Below are positions 27,301 through 36,262 of a stretch of 56,354 bases of DNA, piece after piece (position 1 is the first letter of the stretch; every line of letters begins with the position of its first letter). The notes under the pieces are model-generated. The model was not told the origin of the DNA. It did no database searches and saw nothing but the letters and a program-made list of their open reading frames with translations. The translations under genes and the position numbers were made by a program. Origin of the DNA: an uncultured Clostridia bacterium (GTDB taxonomy: Bacteria > Bacillota > Clostridia > HGM11327); contig CAMEIT010000009.1 of NCBI GenBank assembly GCA_945918795.1, forward strand, positions 1 to 56,354, read 5' to 3'.

Positions 27301-28343
27301 GGCTCAAAGCAGGCACAGGTTTTCCCCGTAATGTCGTTTGTTATCTCGTCCAATGTATAACCGAGCGCAATTTTTGTTGTGATTTTTGCTATCGGATAGC
27401 CCGTTGCCTTGCTTGCAAGCGCAGAAGAGCGCGAAACACGCGGATTGACTTCTATTACCGCGTATTCAAAGCTGTTCGGATTCAGTGCGAATTGACAGTT
27501 ACAGCCTCCGACAATGCCCAGAGCAGTAATTATATTAAGTGACGCACTCCTCAACATCTGATATTCCTTATCGGAAAGCGTCAGCGCAGGTGCAACAACA
27601 ATGCTGTCTCCCGTATGAATGCCGACAGGGTCAAAGTTTTCCATAGAGCATACGGCTATCACGTTTCCCGCACTGTCGCGCATAGTCTCAAACTCTATCT
27701 CTTTCCAGCCGAAAATATACTTTTCAACGAGAATCTGGCTTATAGGCGACGCCTCAAGCCCCGTATGCGCTATCAAACGGAGTTCTTCCTCATTTTCGGC
27801 AACTCCACCGCCTGCACCACCCAATGTAAACGCAGGACGAACTATTACGGGATAGCCTATTCTTGCCGCAACATCAAGCGCTGTTTTTACGTCATTTGCA
27901 ATATCGGATGGTATAACAGGCTCGCCTATCGACTGCATGGTATCCTTAAAAAGCTGTCTGTCCTCAGCCTTATCTATCGCATCAACATTCGTTCCTATAA
28001 GGCGAACATTATTTTCCTTAAGAAAGCCCTCTTTGTCAAGCTGCATCGCAAGCGTAAGACCCGTTTGTCCGCCGAGACCCGCAAGCAGTGAATCTGGCTT
28101 TTCTTTTTCAATTATACGCTTCACAGTTTCAAGCGTGAGCGGTTCAAGATAAATCTCGTCCGCCAAAGCCTTATCTGTCATTATTGTCGCAGGGTTGGAA
28201 TTAACAAGCACAACATTTACGCCCGCTTCCTTCAAAACGCGGCACGCCTGAGCCCCTGCATAATCAAATTCGGCAGCCTGCCCTATAACAATAGGTCCTG
28301 AGCCTATAACAAGCACCTTTTTTATGGATTTATTCAGCGGCAT
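24315..28343 (-). CDS. carB-dapF: Carbamoyl-phosphate synthase large subunit fused to diaminopimelate epimerase
   Basis: One uninterrupted frame of 1342 residues. Residues 1-1064 are CarB: ATP-grasp half 1 (VLVIGSGPIVIGQAAEFDY), half 2 (IMVLGSGPIRIGQGIEFDY) and the MGS-like allosteric domain ending ELVDINNM. Residues 1065-1342 are a full-length DapF starting FRFAKMEGTGNDY, with both catalytic Cys (Cys1142 in GNAIRCVG, Cys1285 in ACGTGACA) and the GNGET motif. CarB with CarA makes carbamoyl phosphate for arginine and pyrimidines; DapF interconverts LL- and meso-diaminopimelate for peptidoglycan and lysine. The six-residue joint MRTERR includes GAGGAG, which resembles a ribosome site. It starts one base after the carA stop. 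A stop lost between former neighbours is the likely origin. Confidence 0.95.
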   Translation of the reverse strand: MPLNKSIKKVLVIGSGPIVIGQAAEFDYAGAQACRVLKEAGVNVVLVNSNPATIMTDKALADEIYLEPLTLETVKRIIEKEKPDSLLAGLGGQTGLTLAMQLDKEGFLKENNVRLIGTNVDAIDKAEDRQLFKDTMQSIGEPVIPSDIANDVKTALDVAARIGYPVIVRPAFTLGGAGGGVAENEEELRLIAHTGLEASPISQILVEKYIFGWKEIEFETMRDSAGNVIAVCSMENFDPVGIHTGDSIVVAPALTLSDKEYQMLRSASLNIITALGIVGGCNCQFALNPNSFEYAVIEVNPRVSRSSALASKATGYPIAKITTKIALGYTLDEITNDITGKTCACFEPALDYVVVKFPKWPFDKFAGSSRKLGTQMKATGEVMAIAESFESGIMKAVRGAEISLDTLNAKPLDDSPVRERLARMDDRRIFTIFEALKAGISVDEIFNITKIDRFFISKLKKLADFEYELECSPMSKELYIKAKKYGYTDRAIKKISGKELDFDICASYKMVDTCGAEFDAQTPYFYSTYDSFCEARSFARSGKPVIMVLGSGPIRIGQGIEFDYSSVHCVWTLKKLGYDVVIVNNNPETVSTDYDTADRLYFEPLTPEDVMNIIKVENPIGVVVAFGGQTAIKLTKFLDDNNIRILGTSAQGIDTAEDREKFDALLEKFSIKRPKGTSVLSLSEAIDAGHTLGYPVLLRPSYVIGGQNMQITHNDAEVERYMKRILAAGIENPVLVDKYMPGSEVEVDVISDGKDVLIPGIMQHIERAGVHSGDSIAVYPPYGINDKMTQKIVDCSTKLALSLGTKGLVNIQYLIYNNELYVIEVNPRASRTIPYISKVTGVPMVDIASRVMTGESLLSLGYGSGLYRIPPYFAVKVPVFSFEKLTDVNSYLGPEMKSTGEVLGIGKTLNEALFKGLTSAGFVLQHVSQRNGVFISVDNHDLPEIISLAKKLNDIGMEIYATHDTTLAIESLGIKTVHVGGMTEADKLFALLETGKISYIVYTGALFDRTLDDYIKLHRKALQLGIVCLTSLDTANALADIIASRYNQQNTELVDINNMRTERRKFRFAKMEGTGNDYIFVENFDNGITCPESLCITLCDRNYGIGGCGIVLMENSDVADIKMHIYNKDGSKGKMAGNAIRCVGKYAFDNGIVSKDNITVETDSGIKELTLYTRNGKVTYVTVNMGKADLSSASLPTLLKEQKIIDYPVNINSTEHRITCCSIGNPHCVLFEDNVDTLDIDRIGPYFENAEIFPQRINTEFIRVVNASTIRMRVYERGNGETIACGTGACAAVVAAVENGFCKKGKDITVKVNGGDLIVNYTDERITLAGDAHLIYTGEFEY

Positions 28344-28344
28344 A

Positions 28345-29415
28345 TTATTTTCCTCCCTTGCGGTTCCTCATCATAGCTGTAAATTCATCAAACAAAAACG
28401 ACGTATCCTTTGGTCCCGAGCACGCCTCAGGATGAAATTGCACCGAAAAAGCGTCTTTACCCGTATAATTTATGCCCTCGCAGGTACCGTCGTTGGCATT
28501 TGCAAAGCGAACCTCGCCCGTTTTCAGGCTGTCGGACACAACCGCATATCCGTGGTTCTGGCTTGTAATATACGTTCTCGTGCCGTTTACTTCCTTAACA
28601 GGCTGATTTGTACCTCTGTGACCGTATTTTAATTTGACCGTTTTTCCGCCGCAGGCAAGCGCCAAAAGCTGATGCCCCAAGCAAATTCCGAAAATCGGCA
28701 CTTTGCCAAACAGCTTTTCAAGCTCCTTTATACATTCCGTATTTTCGGCAGGGTCGCCCGGACCATTTGAAAGCATAACGCCGTCCGGATTCATTGAAAG
28801 AATCGTATCTGCGCTTGTGTATGACGGAACAACCGTCACGTTGCATCCGCGTTTGCAAAGCTCGCGGATTATATTCTTCTTTGCGCCGTAGTCAATGAGC
28901 ACAACATTATATTGCGGCATACCGAGAGCAGGATATTCCGATATAAAATTGCACGTAACGCTTTTTACGGCATTTACTATTGTGTAAGCCTTTATATTGC
29001 CTGTATCATCGGGAATTTTATCACACAAGCAGGCATTCATAACGCCGTGTTCACGGATAATCCTCGTCACCTGTCTCGTATCTATGCCGTAAATCCCGGG
29101 AATCCCCTTATCTTTCAGGAATTTGTCAACGTCGTACATACATCTGAAATTGGAAGGTGTCTCGCACCATTCCCTCACAACGTAGCCCTTGACACTGCAT
29201 TCGCCCTCAAAATCATCTTCAATTATACCGTAATTGCCTATCATAGGGAAAGTCTGGAGAACTATCTGACCGTAATAGCTCGGATCTGTGAGCGTTTCTA
29301 TATATCCGCACATTCCCGTTGTGAAAACCAATTCTCCGACACATTCAGAATCGGCGCCGAAAGCATAGCCTTCAAACGCCGTATTATCTTCAAGAATCAA
29401 ATATCTTTTCTTCAT
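28345..29415 (-). CDS. carA: Carbamoyl-phosphate synthase small (glutaminase) subunit
   Basis: A 356-residue protein. N-terminal CarA-specific domain ([17 protein letters not shown]) and C-terminal class I glutamine amidotransferase with nucleophile Cys in FGICLGHQ and the His-Glu pair in VQFHPEA. It hydrolyses glutamine and channels ammonia to CarB. Its ATG overlaps the argF stop by four bases (ATGA) and its stop is one base from carB, so translation is coupled. Placement inside the arginine operon suggests this is an arginine-regulated copy. Confidence 0.96.
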   Translation of the reverse strand: MKKRYLILEDNTAFEGYAFGADSECVGELVFTTGMCGYIETLTDPSYYGQIVLQTFPMIGNYGIIEDDFEGECSVKGYVVREWCETPSNFRCMYDVDKFLKDKGIPGIYGIDTRQVTRIIREHGVMNACLCDKIPDDTGNIKAYTIVNAVKSVTCNFISEYPALGMPQYNVVLIDYGAKKNIIRELCKRGCNVTVVPSYTSADTILSMNPDGVMLSNGPGDPAENTECIKELEKLFGKVPIFGICLGHQLLALACGGKTVKLKYGHRGTNQPVKEVNGTRTYITSQNHGYAVVSDSLKTGEVRFANANDGTCEGINYTGKDAFSVQFHPEACSGPKDTSFLFDEFTAMMRNRKGGK

Positions 29416-30395
29416 AAAGTTGCCGCCATTACCGCTTTAATCGTGTGCATACGATTTTCAGCCTCGTCAAACACTATGGATCTGTCGCTTTCAAACACTT
29501 CATTTGTCACTTCCATGCTGTCTCTGCCGAATTTCTCGCACATTTTCTTTCCTATTTCGGTCTTCATATCATGATACGAGGGCAGACAGTGCATGAACAC
29601 GGCATTTTCGCCTGCTTTTGCCATTATATCGGAGTTGACCTGATATTTTTCAAGGTCATTTATTCTCTCCTCCCATATTTCGGCAGGCTCACCCATAGAT
29701 ACCCATATATCCGTATATATAACGTCGGCATTTTTAACTGCCTTTTCGGGATCGCTTTCAAACTTGAGCGTGGCGCCGCTTTCAAGTGCGAGCTGCTCGC
29801 ATATTTCAATCAGCCCCGGATCCGGAAAATACTTTTTCGGCGCGCAGGCTGTAAAGTTAAGTCCCATTTTTGCGCACCCGACCATGAGCGAATTTCCCAT
29901 ATTGAATCTCGCATCGCCCATGTAAACAAAATTAATGCCGCGAAGCTTTCCGAAATGCTCTTTTATCGTAAGGAAATCCGCAAGTATCTGCGTCGGATGA
30001 AATTCATCCGTAAGTCCGTTCCAGACAGGCACTCCTGCATACTCCGCAAGCTCCTCGACAATTTCCTGTCCGTAGCCTCTGTATTCTATTCCGTCAAACA
30101 TTCTTCCGAGTACACGTGCCGTATCTGCAATACTTTCCTTTTTTCCTATCTGAGAACCCGTCGGGTCGAGATATGTCACGCCCATTCCGAGATCTCTTGC
30201 CGCCACTTCAAAAGCGCATCTTGTACGTGTGCTCGTCTTTTCAAAAATAAGAGCAATATTTTTGCCTTCATGAATTCTGTGCGGTATTCCCGACTTTTTC
30301 TTTGCTTTCAGGTCAGCTGCCAGATCTATAAGATATTCTATTTCCTCGCTTGTAAAGTCGAGAAGTTTCAAAAAATTTCTTCCTTTGAGCTCCAT
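29412..30395 (-). CDS. argF: Ornithine carbamoyltransferase
   Basis: A 327-residue protein preceded by AAGGAGA. Carbamoyl-phosphate-binding STRTR ([13 protein letters not shown]), HPTQILAD, and the ornithine-binding HCLP near residue 270 are present. It condenses ornithine and carbamoyl phosphate to citrulline. The [10 protein letters not shown] sequence with the Cys is typical of anabolic OTC. Downstream carA-carB make its second substrate in the same transcript. Confidence 0.96.
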   Translation of the reverse strand: MELKGRNFLKLLDFTSEEIEYLIDLAADLKAKKKSGIPHRIHEGKNIALIFEKTSTRTRCAFEVAARDLGMGVTYLDPTGSQIGKKESIADTARVLGRMFDGIEYRGYGQEIVEELAEYAGVPVWNGLTDEFHPTQILADFLTIKEHFGKLRGINFVYMGDARFNMGNSLMVGCAKMGLNFTACAPKKYFPDPGLIEICEQLALESGATLKFESDPEKAVKNADVIYTDIWVSMGEPAEIWEERINDLEKYQVNSDIMAKAGENAVFMHCLPSYHDMKTEIGKKMCEKFGRDSMEVTNEVFESDRSIVFDEAENRMHTIKAVMAATL

Positions 30396-30427
30396 ATCCC
30401 GTCTCCTTTTCGTATTGTTTCAATTTT

Positions 30428-31591
30428 TTAATTTTTGCAAGCTTTTTTTATCACTTCAAGTGCCGCTTTGAGCTGTTCAAATTCAATGTTGAGCGGTGGA
30501 AGAAGCCGAACCTTATTCTTTGCCTTTATCACAAGAACGCCGTTTTCCATACAGCTCGATATTACATCCAAAGCGGGCTTTTTTGTCTCAATGCCTATCA
30601 TGAGACCTAACCCCGTAACGCTCAAAACGCCCTCAGCGCCCTCAAGCGTATCGAATATGAGCTTTGACTTTGCCTGCACCTCATCAAGAAGTTCATCCGT
30701 AATTCTCGAGAGAATATTCAGCGCACCTGCGCATACAACAGGGTTTCCGCCAAACGTCGAGCCGTGATCTCCTGCACCGTATATATCCTTAACCTTATCC
30801 CCAAGCATTGCAACGCCTATCGGCAATCCGCCGCCAAGCCCCTTTGCAGTCGTCACAATATCGGGCGTGACAGGATAATTCATATAGCCGTAAAGCTTGC
30901 CTGTTCTGCCGTTACCCGTCTGCACCTCGTCGGCAATAAGGAGAATATCCTCTTTTTTTGCTATTTCCGAAAGAGCTTCGACAAAATCCTTTGTAAGCGG
31001 ATTTACTCCACCCTCGCCCTGCACGACCTCAAACATTATTGCCGCAATTTTATTTTCGGCAATCTTTGCCTTGACGTCATCTATGTCGTTTGCATTCGCA
31101 TAAACAAAGCCTTCCGTGAGCGGCAGGAACTGTTCATGAAAAACGTCTTGTCCTGTTGCCGCAAGAGTTGTTATGGTTCTTCCGTGAAAGCTGTTTTTAA
31201 GCGTAATTATCGTGTAAGTGTCTTTACCTTTTTTAAGCGCGGCATATTTTCTTGCCGCCTTTATTGCACATTCGTTTGCCTCCGCTCCCGAATTTGCAAA
31301 GAACACCTTCTTCATGCCCGTGCGCTTACACAGCTCCTTTGCAAGCATTACGCACGGCTTCGTATAGTAAAGATTTGATGTGTGCTGAAACAAATTAAGC
31401 TGTTTTGTTACAGCGCTTATCCACTCATCATCTGCCATTCCGAACGTATTCACGGCAATTCCGCTTGCAAGATCAATATATGTCCTTCCGTCTGCGCCTA
31501 CAAGCTCGGCACCCTTGCCTGATACGATCTCAAGCGGAAAGCGCGCGTAAGTATTTGCAATATAAGTTTTATCGTCGCAAAATATATCCAT
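30428..31591 (-). CDS. argD: Acetylornithine aminotransferase
   Basis: A 387-residue class III aminotransferase. Start MDIFCDDKTY at 31591 is chosen because GGAGAGG lies about 10 bases upstream; the in-frame ATG at 31618 precedes that ribosome site. PLP features: FFANSGAEANECAIK, FHGRTITTLA, LLIADEVQTGNGRTG (Asp), and the Schiff-base Lys in TTAKGLGGGLPIG. It converts N-acetylglutamate semialdehyde to acetylornithine and may also act as succinyl-DAP aminotransferase in lysine synthesis, as known for other ArgD. That second role would be notable beside the dapF fusion. Confidence 0.95.
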   Translation of the reverse strand: MDIFCDDKTYIANTYARFPLEIVSGKGAELVGADGRTYIDLASGIAVNTFGMADDEWISAVTKQLNLFQHTSNLYYTKPCVMLAKELCKRTGMKKVFFANSGAEANECAIKAARKYAALKKGKDTYTIITLKNSFHGRTITTLAATGQDVFHEQFLPLTEGFVYANANDIDDVKAKIAENKIAAIMFEVVQGEGGVNPLTKDFVEALSEIAKKEDILLIADEVQTGNGRTGKLYGYMNYPVTPDIVTTAKGLGGGLPIGVAMLGDKVKDIYGAGDHGSTFGGNPVVCAGALNILSRITDELLDEVQAKSKLIFDTLEGAEGVLSVTGLGLMIGIETKKPALDVISSCMENGVLVIKAKNKVRLLPPLNIEFEQLKAALEVIKKACKN

Positions 31592-31669
31592 ATGCCGACA
31601 GCCTCTCCTTTCCGGCATTTACAACATATTCAATCGGCAGTAATACCGACAAAGCCAAAAGAATTTTGC

Positions 31670-32527
31670 TTATTCTTTGACAAACATAGTTCCAATACCT
31701 TCATCAGTGAGCGTTTCTATGAGGATCGCATGAGGTATCGTTCCGTCTATTATGAAAACCTGTCTTACTCCCCACGAAATTGCATTGACACAGCATTCCA
31801 CTTTCGGGAGCATACCTCCGGATATTATTCCGTTTTCAATAAGCCCCGGAGCCTCGGCAACGGTAATTTTCGGTATGAGCGTTGACGGGTCATTCTTATC
31901 CTTAAGGATTCCGCTTATGTCCGTCATTGAAATAAGGCTCTCCGCATGAAGCTCGCCTGCGATTTTAGCGGCAGCCGTATCTGCGTTTATATTGTAAATA
32001 TTTCCTTCATCATCACAGCCGACCGTCGAAACAACCGGAATATACCCCTTATCAATAACGTCAAAAATGGGCTGTACATCAACGTGTGTGATATCGCCTA
32101 CAAAGCCGAGTCTTTCGTCCTTGACCTTTGCCTGTATCATATGGCCGTCCACACCCGAAAGCCCTATTGCTCTGCCGCCCTTGTTTTCTATGAGGTTTAC
32201 AAGACTTTTGTTTATTTTTCCCGCAAGAACCATTTGGACAATATCAACAGTCTCTCTGTCCGTAACTCTGAGTCCGTCCACAAATTTGCTTTCCTTGCCG
32301 ATTTTTTTGAGCATATCCGTTATTTCGGGTCCGCCGCCGTGTACAAGCACAACCTTAACGCCTATCAGAGAAAGAAGCACTATGTCCCGCATAACGGAAT
32401 CCTTAAGCTCCTCGTTTATCATTGCGTTGCCGCCGTATTTTATCACTATGATTTTGCCCGAATATTTTTGTATATAAGGAAGCGCATGAACAAGTATCCT
32501 TGCACGATCCGCATTTGAAGTTTCCAT
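31670..32527 (-). CDS. argB: Acetylglutamate kinase
   Basis: A 285-residue amino-acid kinase preceded by AGAAAGGA. Gly-rich KYGGNAM and VHGGGPEI motifs, the NADT AAAK nucleotide segment and SGGMLPK are all present. Phosphorylates N-acetylglutamate, the committed and often arginine-inhibited step. The N-terminal helix that mediates hexamer formation and arginine feedback (ADRARILVHALPYIQKYSG) is present, so feedback control is likely. Located between argJ and argD. Confidence 0.96.
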   Translation of the reverse strand: METSNADRARILVHALPYIQKYSGKIIVIKYGGNAMINEELKDSVMRDIVLLSLIGVKVVLVHGGGPEITDMLKKIGKESKFVDGLRVTDRETVDIVQMVLAGKINKSLVNLIENKGGRAIGLSGVDGHMIQAKVKDERLGFVGDITHVDVQPIFDVIDKGYIPVVSTVGCDDEGNIYNINADTAAAKIAGELHAESLISMTDISGILKDKNDPSTLIPKITVAEAPGLIENGIISGGMLPKVECCVNAISWGVRQVFIIDGTIPHAILIETLTDEGIGTMFVKE

Positions 32528-32546
32528 AAATAATTTCCTTTCTTGA

Positions 32547-33749
32547 TTACGTGCGGTAATCCCCGTTGATTTTTACATAGTCATACGTAAGGTCACAGCC
32601 CCACGCAACAGCACACTCTGCCCCGTCGTTCAGATCGATTATAATGTTTATTTCATTTTCAAGCAATATTTTCTTTGCTTCATCTTCCGAAAAGTCAACT
32701 CCTGCGCCGTTTTTGCACACAAGAACGCTTCCTGCGGATGATTCAAAGCTTACATCTATTTTATTAACATCGACATCAGCTCCGCTGTAACCTATTGCGC
32801 AAAGCACACGTCCCCAATTTGCGTCTGCTCCGAACATAGCCGCCTTTGTGAGCGACGAGCATATAACGCTTTTTGCGACTGTTTTTTTGCTTTTCGCTCC
32901 GTAAACCCTGCATTCAAGAAGCTTTGTTGCGCCCTCTCCGTCACCGGCAATGCAACGGCAAAGATATACCGTAACAGTATTCAGCGCTTTCATGAACTCA
33001 TCAAAAGCATTGCCGTCATCTGTTATTTCCTTGTTTCCTGCCATGCCGTTTGCCAGCACCGTCACCATATCGTTGGTAGAAGTATCTCCGTCAACGCTCA
33101 CCATATTGAACGTATTCTTTATGTCGCTTGAAAGTGCTTTTTGAAGCATAGCCGATGATATTTTGCAGTCCGTCGTGATAAACACGAGCATAGTCGCCAT
33201 ATTCGGATGTATCATGCCCGAGCCTTTTGCAATGCCGCCTATTCTGCATTCAACACCGTCAATATCAAACGAAACGGCAATTTGTTTGAGTCTCGTGTCC
33301 GTCGTCATTATGCCCTCTGCCGCCGCCTCACTGTTATTTCCTAGCGACTTTACGAGTTCGGGCATACCTGCCGCAATAGGCGCAATATCAAGCGGCTGAC
33401 CTATAACGCCCGTCGACGCCACAACAATGTCATTTTCATCTATATTCAATTCTTTTGCGGCAAGCTTGCACATATCATTTGCAATTTCGATTCCGTTTGC
33501 ATTGCAGGTATTTGCATTACCGCTGTTACAAATTATTGCCTGAGCTTTACCGTTTGATATATGCTCTTTTGTTACAATAAGCGGCGCCCCCTTTACAAGG
33601 TTTGTTGTATATACCGAAGCCGCATTTGCTTTTACCTGGCTGTATATAAGAGACAGATCCTTTTTCCCTTTATTCTTGCGAATACCGCAATGGATTCCTG
33701 CTGCCGAAAATCCTTTTGCTGCACATACACCGCCGTTGATCGTTTTCAT
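32547..33749 (-). CDS. argJ: Bifunctional ornithine acetyltransferase / N-acetylglutamate synthase
   Basis: A 400-residue protein; start at 33749 follows GGAG, whereas an in-frame ATG at 33779 has no ribosome site. The self-cleavage site is visible as HPNMATMLVF, where the Thr becomes the N-terminal nucleophile of the beta chain. It recycles the acetyl group from acetylornithine to glutamate and, in bifunctional forms, also makes N-acetylglutamate from acetyl-CoA. No argA or argE is in the operon, which fits the cyclic pathway with ArgJ. Confidence 0.95.
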   Translation of the reverse strand: MKTINGGVCAAKGFSAAGIHCGIRKNKGKKDLSLIYSQVKANAASVYTTNLVKGAPLIVTKEHISNGKAQAIICNSGNANTCNANGIEIANDMCKLAAKELNIDENDIVVASTGVIGQPLDIAPIAAGMPELVKSLGNNSEAAAEGIMTTDTRLKQIAVSFDIDGVECRIGGIAKGSGMIHPNMATMLVFITTDCKISSAMLQKALSSDIKNTFNMVSVDGDTSTNDMVTVLANGMAGNKEITDDGNAFDEFMKALNTVTVYLCRCIAGDGEGATKLLECRVYGAKSKKTVAKSVICSSLTKAAMFGADANWGRVLCAIGYSGADVDVNKIDVSFESSAGSVLVCKNGAGVDFSEDEAKKILLENEINIIIDLNDGAECAVAWGCDLTYDYVKINGDYRT

Positions 33750-33880
33750 AATTACTCCGTTTCTTTTTTGTATATTCAAAAACTTAAAACGCGAATCTGC
33801 CTGCCCTCAAAAGCACGCAGATTCACATACAAATTTTACTTTTCTATTCTGTGACCACGCTATCGCACTCAAAAAATTTC

Positions 33881-34813
33881 TCACAATTCGAGGCACTTTG
33901 TTTTCTCGGCGCCTATTGCTATATTGAGGCATTCAACAGCCGCACCCGACGCACCCTTGCCGAGATTGTCGTATCTTGCGATAAGAAGTATTCTGTCCTC
34001 ATTTCCGCAAACACTTATTTCCATTGAGTCTTTGCCCGTAAGCTTCGCCGCCGACATGAATCCGTCCTCATCCGACGCTTCCGAAAAGCTTACGATATTG
34101 CCGTTATATTTTGTGCTGTATGCTTTTTTAATATCGTCAATGCTCTTGCCTTTGTTGAGATTTTTTGCAAACAGCGGAACCGTAACTTCCATTCCGCTGT
34201 AAAAATCAGCAACTATAGGGCAAAATACAGGCTCATTGTTTATACCGGAAACAGCCTTCATCTCTTTTAAGTGCTTATGCTTTTGCGTAATGCCGTATTG
34301 TCTCGGTGCGCCGAGCAGAAAATCTCTGTCCTCGCCCTCATATTGAGCAATCATTTTCTTGCCGCCGCCGCTGTAACCCGTTATCGAATGGCATACAAGC
34401 AATGTATCGGGAGAAATAATTCCGCTTTCCACAAGAGGATAAACAAGTGCAATAAATCCGCTTGCATGACAGCCGGGTACTGCGATTCTGTTTGATTTTT
34501 TTATCTTTTTTTCAAAATCAGCCGACAATTCCGGGAAACCGTACGCCCAGCCCGATTCGGTTCTGTGCGCTGTCGAAGTATCTATAATGACAACGTTCGG
34601 ATTTTCCACGAACGATACGGCTTCTCTTGCCGCATCGTCAGGCAGGCACAAAAATGCCGCATCGGCACTGTTTATCGCCCTTTTTCTCGCCTCGGGGAGC
34701 TTTCTTTCCTCTTCGGAAAGAGAAATCAATTCAATATCATCTCTGTTTGCAAGGCGATCGTATATTCTGAGCCCCGTCGTACCGGCTTTTCCGTCAATAA
34801 ATATTTTTTTCAT
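33881..34813 (-). CDS. argC: N-acetyl-gamma-glutamyl-phosphate reductase, short (type 2) form
   Basis: A 310-residue NAD(P)-dependent reductase preceded by GGAG. N-terminal Rossmann start KKIFIDGKAGTTGLRI and catalytic Cys in VPGCHASGF are typical of the shorter type 2 ArgC class rather than the 340-residue type 1 found in many Clostridia. Its start overlaps the end of argH by 20 bases, so it is translationally coupled. It reduces N-acetylglutamyl phosphate to the semialdehyde. A 131-base gap to argJ contains no clear terminator. Confidence 0.94.
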   Translation of the reverse strand: MKKIFIDGKAGTTGLRIYDRLANRDDIELISLSEEERKLPEARKRAINSADAAFLCLPDDAAREAVSFVENPNVVIIDTSTAHRTESGWAYGFPELSADFEKKIKKSNRIAVPGCHASGFIALVYPLVESGIISPDTLLVCHSITGYSGGGKKMIAQYEGEDRDFLLGAPRQYGITQKHKHLKEMKAVSGINNEPVFCPIVADFYSGMEVTVPLFAKNLNKGKSIDDIKKAYSTKYNGNIVSFSEASDEDGFMSAAKLTGKDSMEISVCGNEDRILLIARYDNLGKGASGAAVECLNIAIGAEKTKCLEL

Positions 34814-36185
34814 TATTCAAAAACTCCGTCACAAAATTAATCTGCTTGTCCACCGACTCGTAGCCTGTGCCGCCCTCGGAAATTCTCTTTGCCACGCACG
34901 TCTGGAGGCTTATTGCGTCGTATAAATCGTCATCAAAAAGCTCTGAGTACTTTTTATAATCATCTATTTTCATGCTATCGAGAACTTCTCCGCATTTTAT
35001 ACATTCCGAGACTATCTGCCCTACAATTTTATACGCCGTTCTGAAAGGCAAGCCCTTTCTTACAAGATAATCTGCAAGGTCTGTTGCATTAATAAAGCCT
35101 TTCTGTGCCGCCGCATACATATTGCCGGAGTTAACACGCATTGTTTTTATCATAGGTGCAAAAACGCGCAGACATTTTTCAACCGTTTCCAGCGCATCAA
35201 ATACCGCTTCCTTGTCCTCCTGCATATCCTTATTGTAAGCAAGCGGCAAGCCTTTAAGAAGCGTTAAAAGCGTAATCAGATCGCCGTACACACGTCCCGT
35301 TTTGCCTCTCACAAGCTCAGCCATATCCGAATTCTTTTTCTGAGGCATTATCGAAGAGCCTGTTGTATATGCGTCGTCAAGCTCAATAAATTTGAACTCC
35401 CAGCTCGACCAGAGAATGATCTCCTCGGAGAATCTTGACAAATGCGTCATTATGAGTGAGTAAGCCGCAAGCAGTTCAACACAGAAATCCCTGTCCGAAA
35501 CACCGTCCATACTGTTGAGCGTAATGCCGTCAAATCCGAGTGCCTTGGCAGTCATAAGTCTATCTATCGGATAAGTCGTTCCCGCAAGAGCACACGAGCC
35601 GAGAGGAGAATAATTCATTCTTGCAACAGCGTCCTTAAGTCTGCCTGTATCGCGTATAAACATCATAGCGTATGCCATCATATGCTGTGCGAATGTGACA
35701 GGCTGTGCTCTCTGCAGATGCGTATATCCGGGCATTATCGTATTGCGGTTGGCTTTTGCCTGAGACGTCACCGCTTCGATAAGCTCACAAAGAAGATGCA
35801 ATATTTCCCTCGTCTCATCTCTTAGGTACATTCTGATGTCGAGAGCCACCTGATCGTTCCTGCTTCTTGCGGTATGGAGCTTTTTGCCCGTATCTCCGAT
35901 ACGCTTTGTAAGCTCCGCCTCAACGAACATATGAATATCCTCTGCATCCTGAGCGATCTCGAGCTTGCCCGACTCAATATCTGACAATATCTCGTCCAAA
36001 GCCGAAATTATGGTTTCGCTCTCATCGCGAGTGATAATGCCGCAAGCCGCAAGCATGGTAGCGTGCTGCATTGAGCCCGTAATGTCCTGTTTATACATTT
36101 TAGAATCGAAATGAATGGAAGAATTAAAATCATCGGCTTCACGGCTCAATGCGCCTGCCGTTCTTCCTGCCCACATTTTTTCCAT
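34794..36185 (-). CDS. argH: Argininosuccinate lyase
   Basis: A 463-residue member of the fumarase/aspartase superfamily. Signature GSSIMPQKKNSD with the catalytic Ser loop, HTARSRNDQVALD and PGYTHLQRAQP are complete. Cleaves argininosuccinate to arginine and fumarate. The start is either 36185 or an in-frame ATG at 36176 (MWAGRTAG); neither has a strong ribosome site, the second has GGA at short distance. It lies 77 bases after argG and overlaps argC. Confidence 0.95.
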   Translation of the reverse strand: MEKMWAGRTAGALSREADDFNSSIHFDSKMYKQDITGSMQHATMLAACGIITRDESETIISALDEILSDIESGKLEIAQDAEDIHMFVEAELTKRIGDTGKKLHTARSRNDQVALDIRMYLRDETREILHLLCELIEAVTSQAKANRNTIMPGYTHLQRAQPVTFAQHMMAYAMMFIRDTGRLKDAVARMNYSPLGSCALAGTTYPIDRLMTAKALGFDGITLNSMDGVSDRDFCVELLAAYSLIMTHLSRFSEEIILWSSWEFKFIELDDAYTTGSSIMPQKKNSDMAELVRGKTGRVYGDLITLLTLLKGLPLAYNKDMQEDKEAVFDALETVEKCLRVFAPMIKTMRVNSGNMYAAAQKGFINATDLADYLVRKGLPFRTAYKIVGQIVSECIKCGEVLDSMKIDDYKKYSELFDDDLYDAISLQTCVAKRISEGGTGYESVDKQINFVTEFLNNEKNIY

Positions 36186-36262
36186 TTATATGTTTCACGG
36201 AATCGCACAATATGGATTCCTTATCCTCCGAAAGCTTTATAATACGTGTGTCGTATGCGTTA

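Noticed and set aside
29445..30431. 328-residue plus-strand frame opposite argF
   Set aside because: Runs through a well-supported gene on the other strand; Cys/His/Tyr-rich composition typical of a shadow frame.
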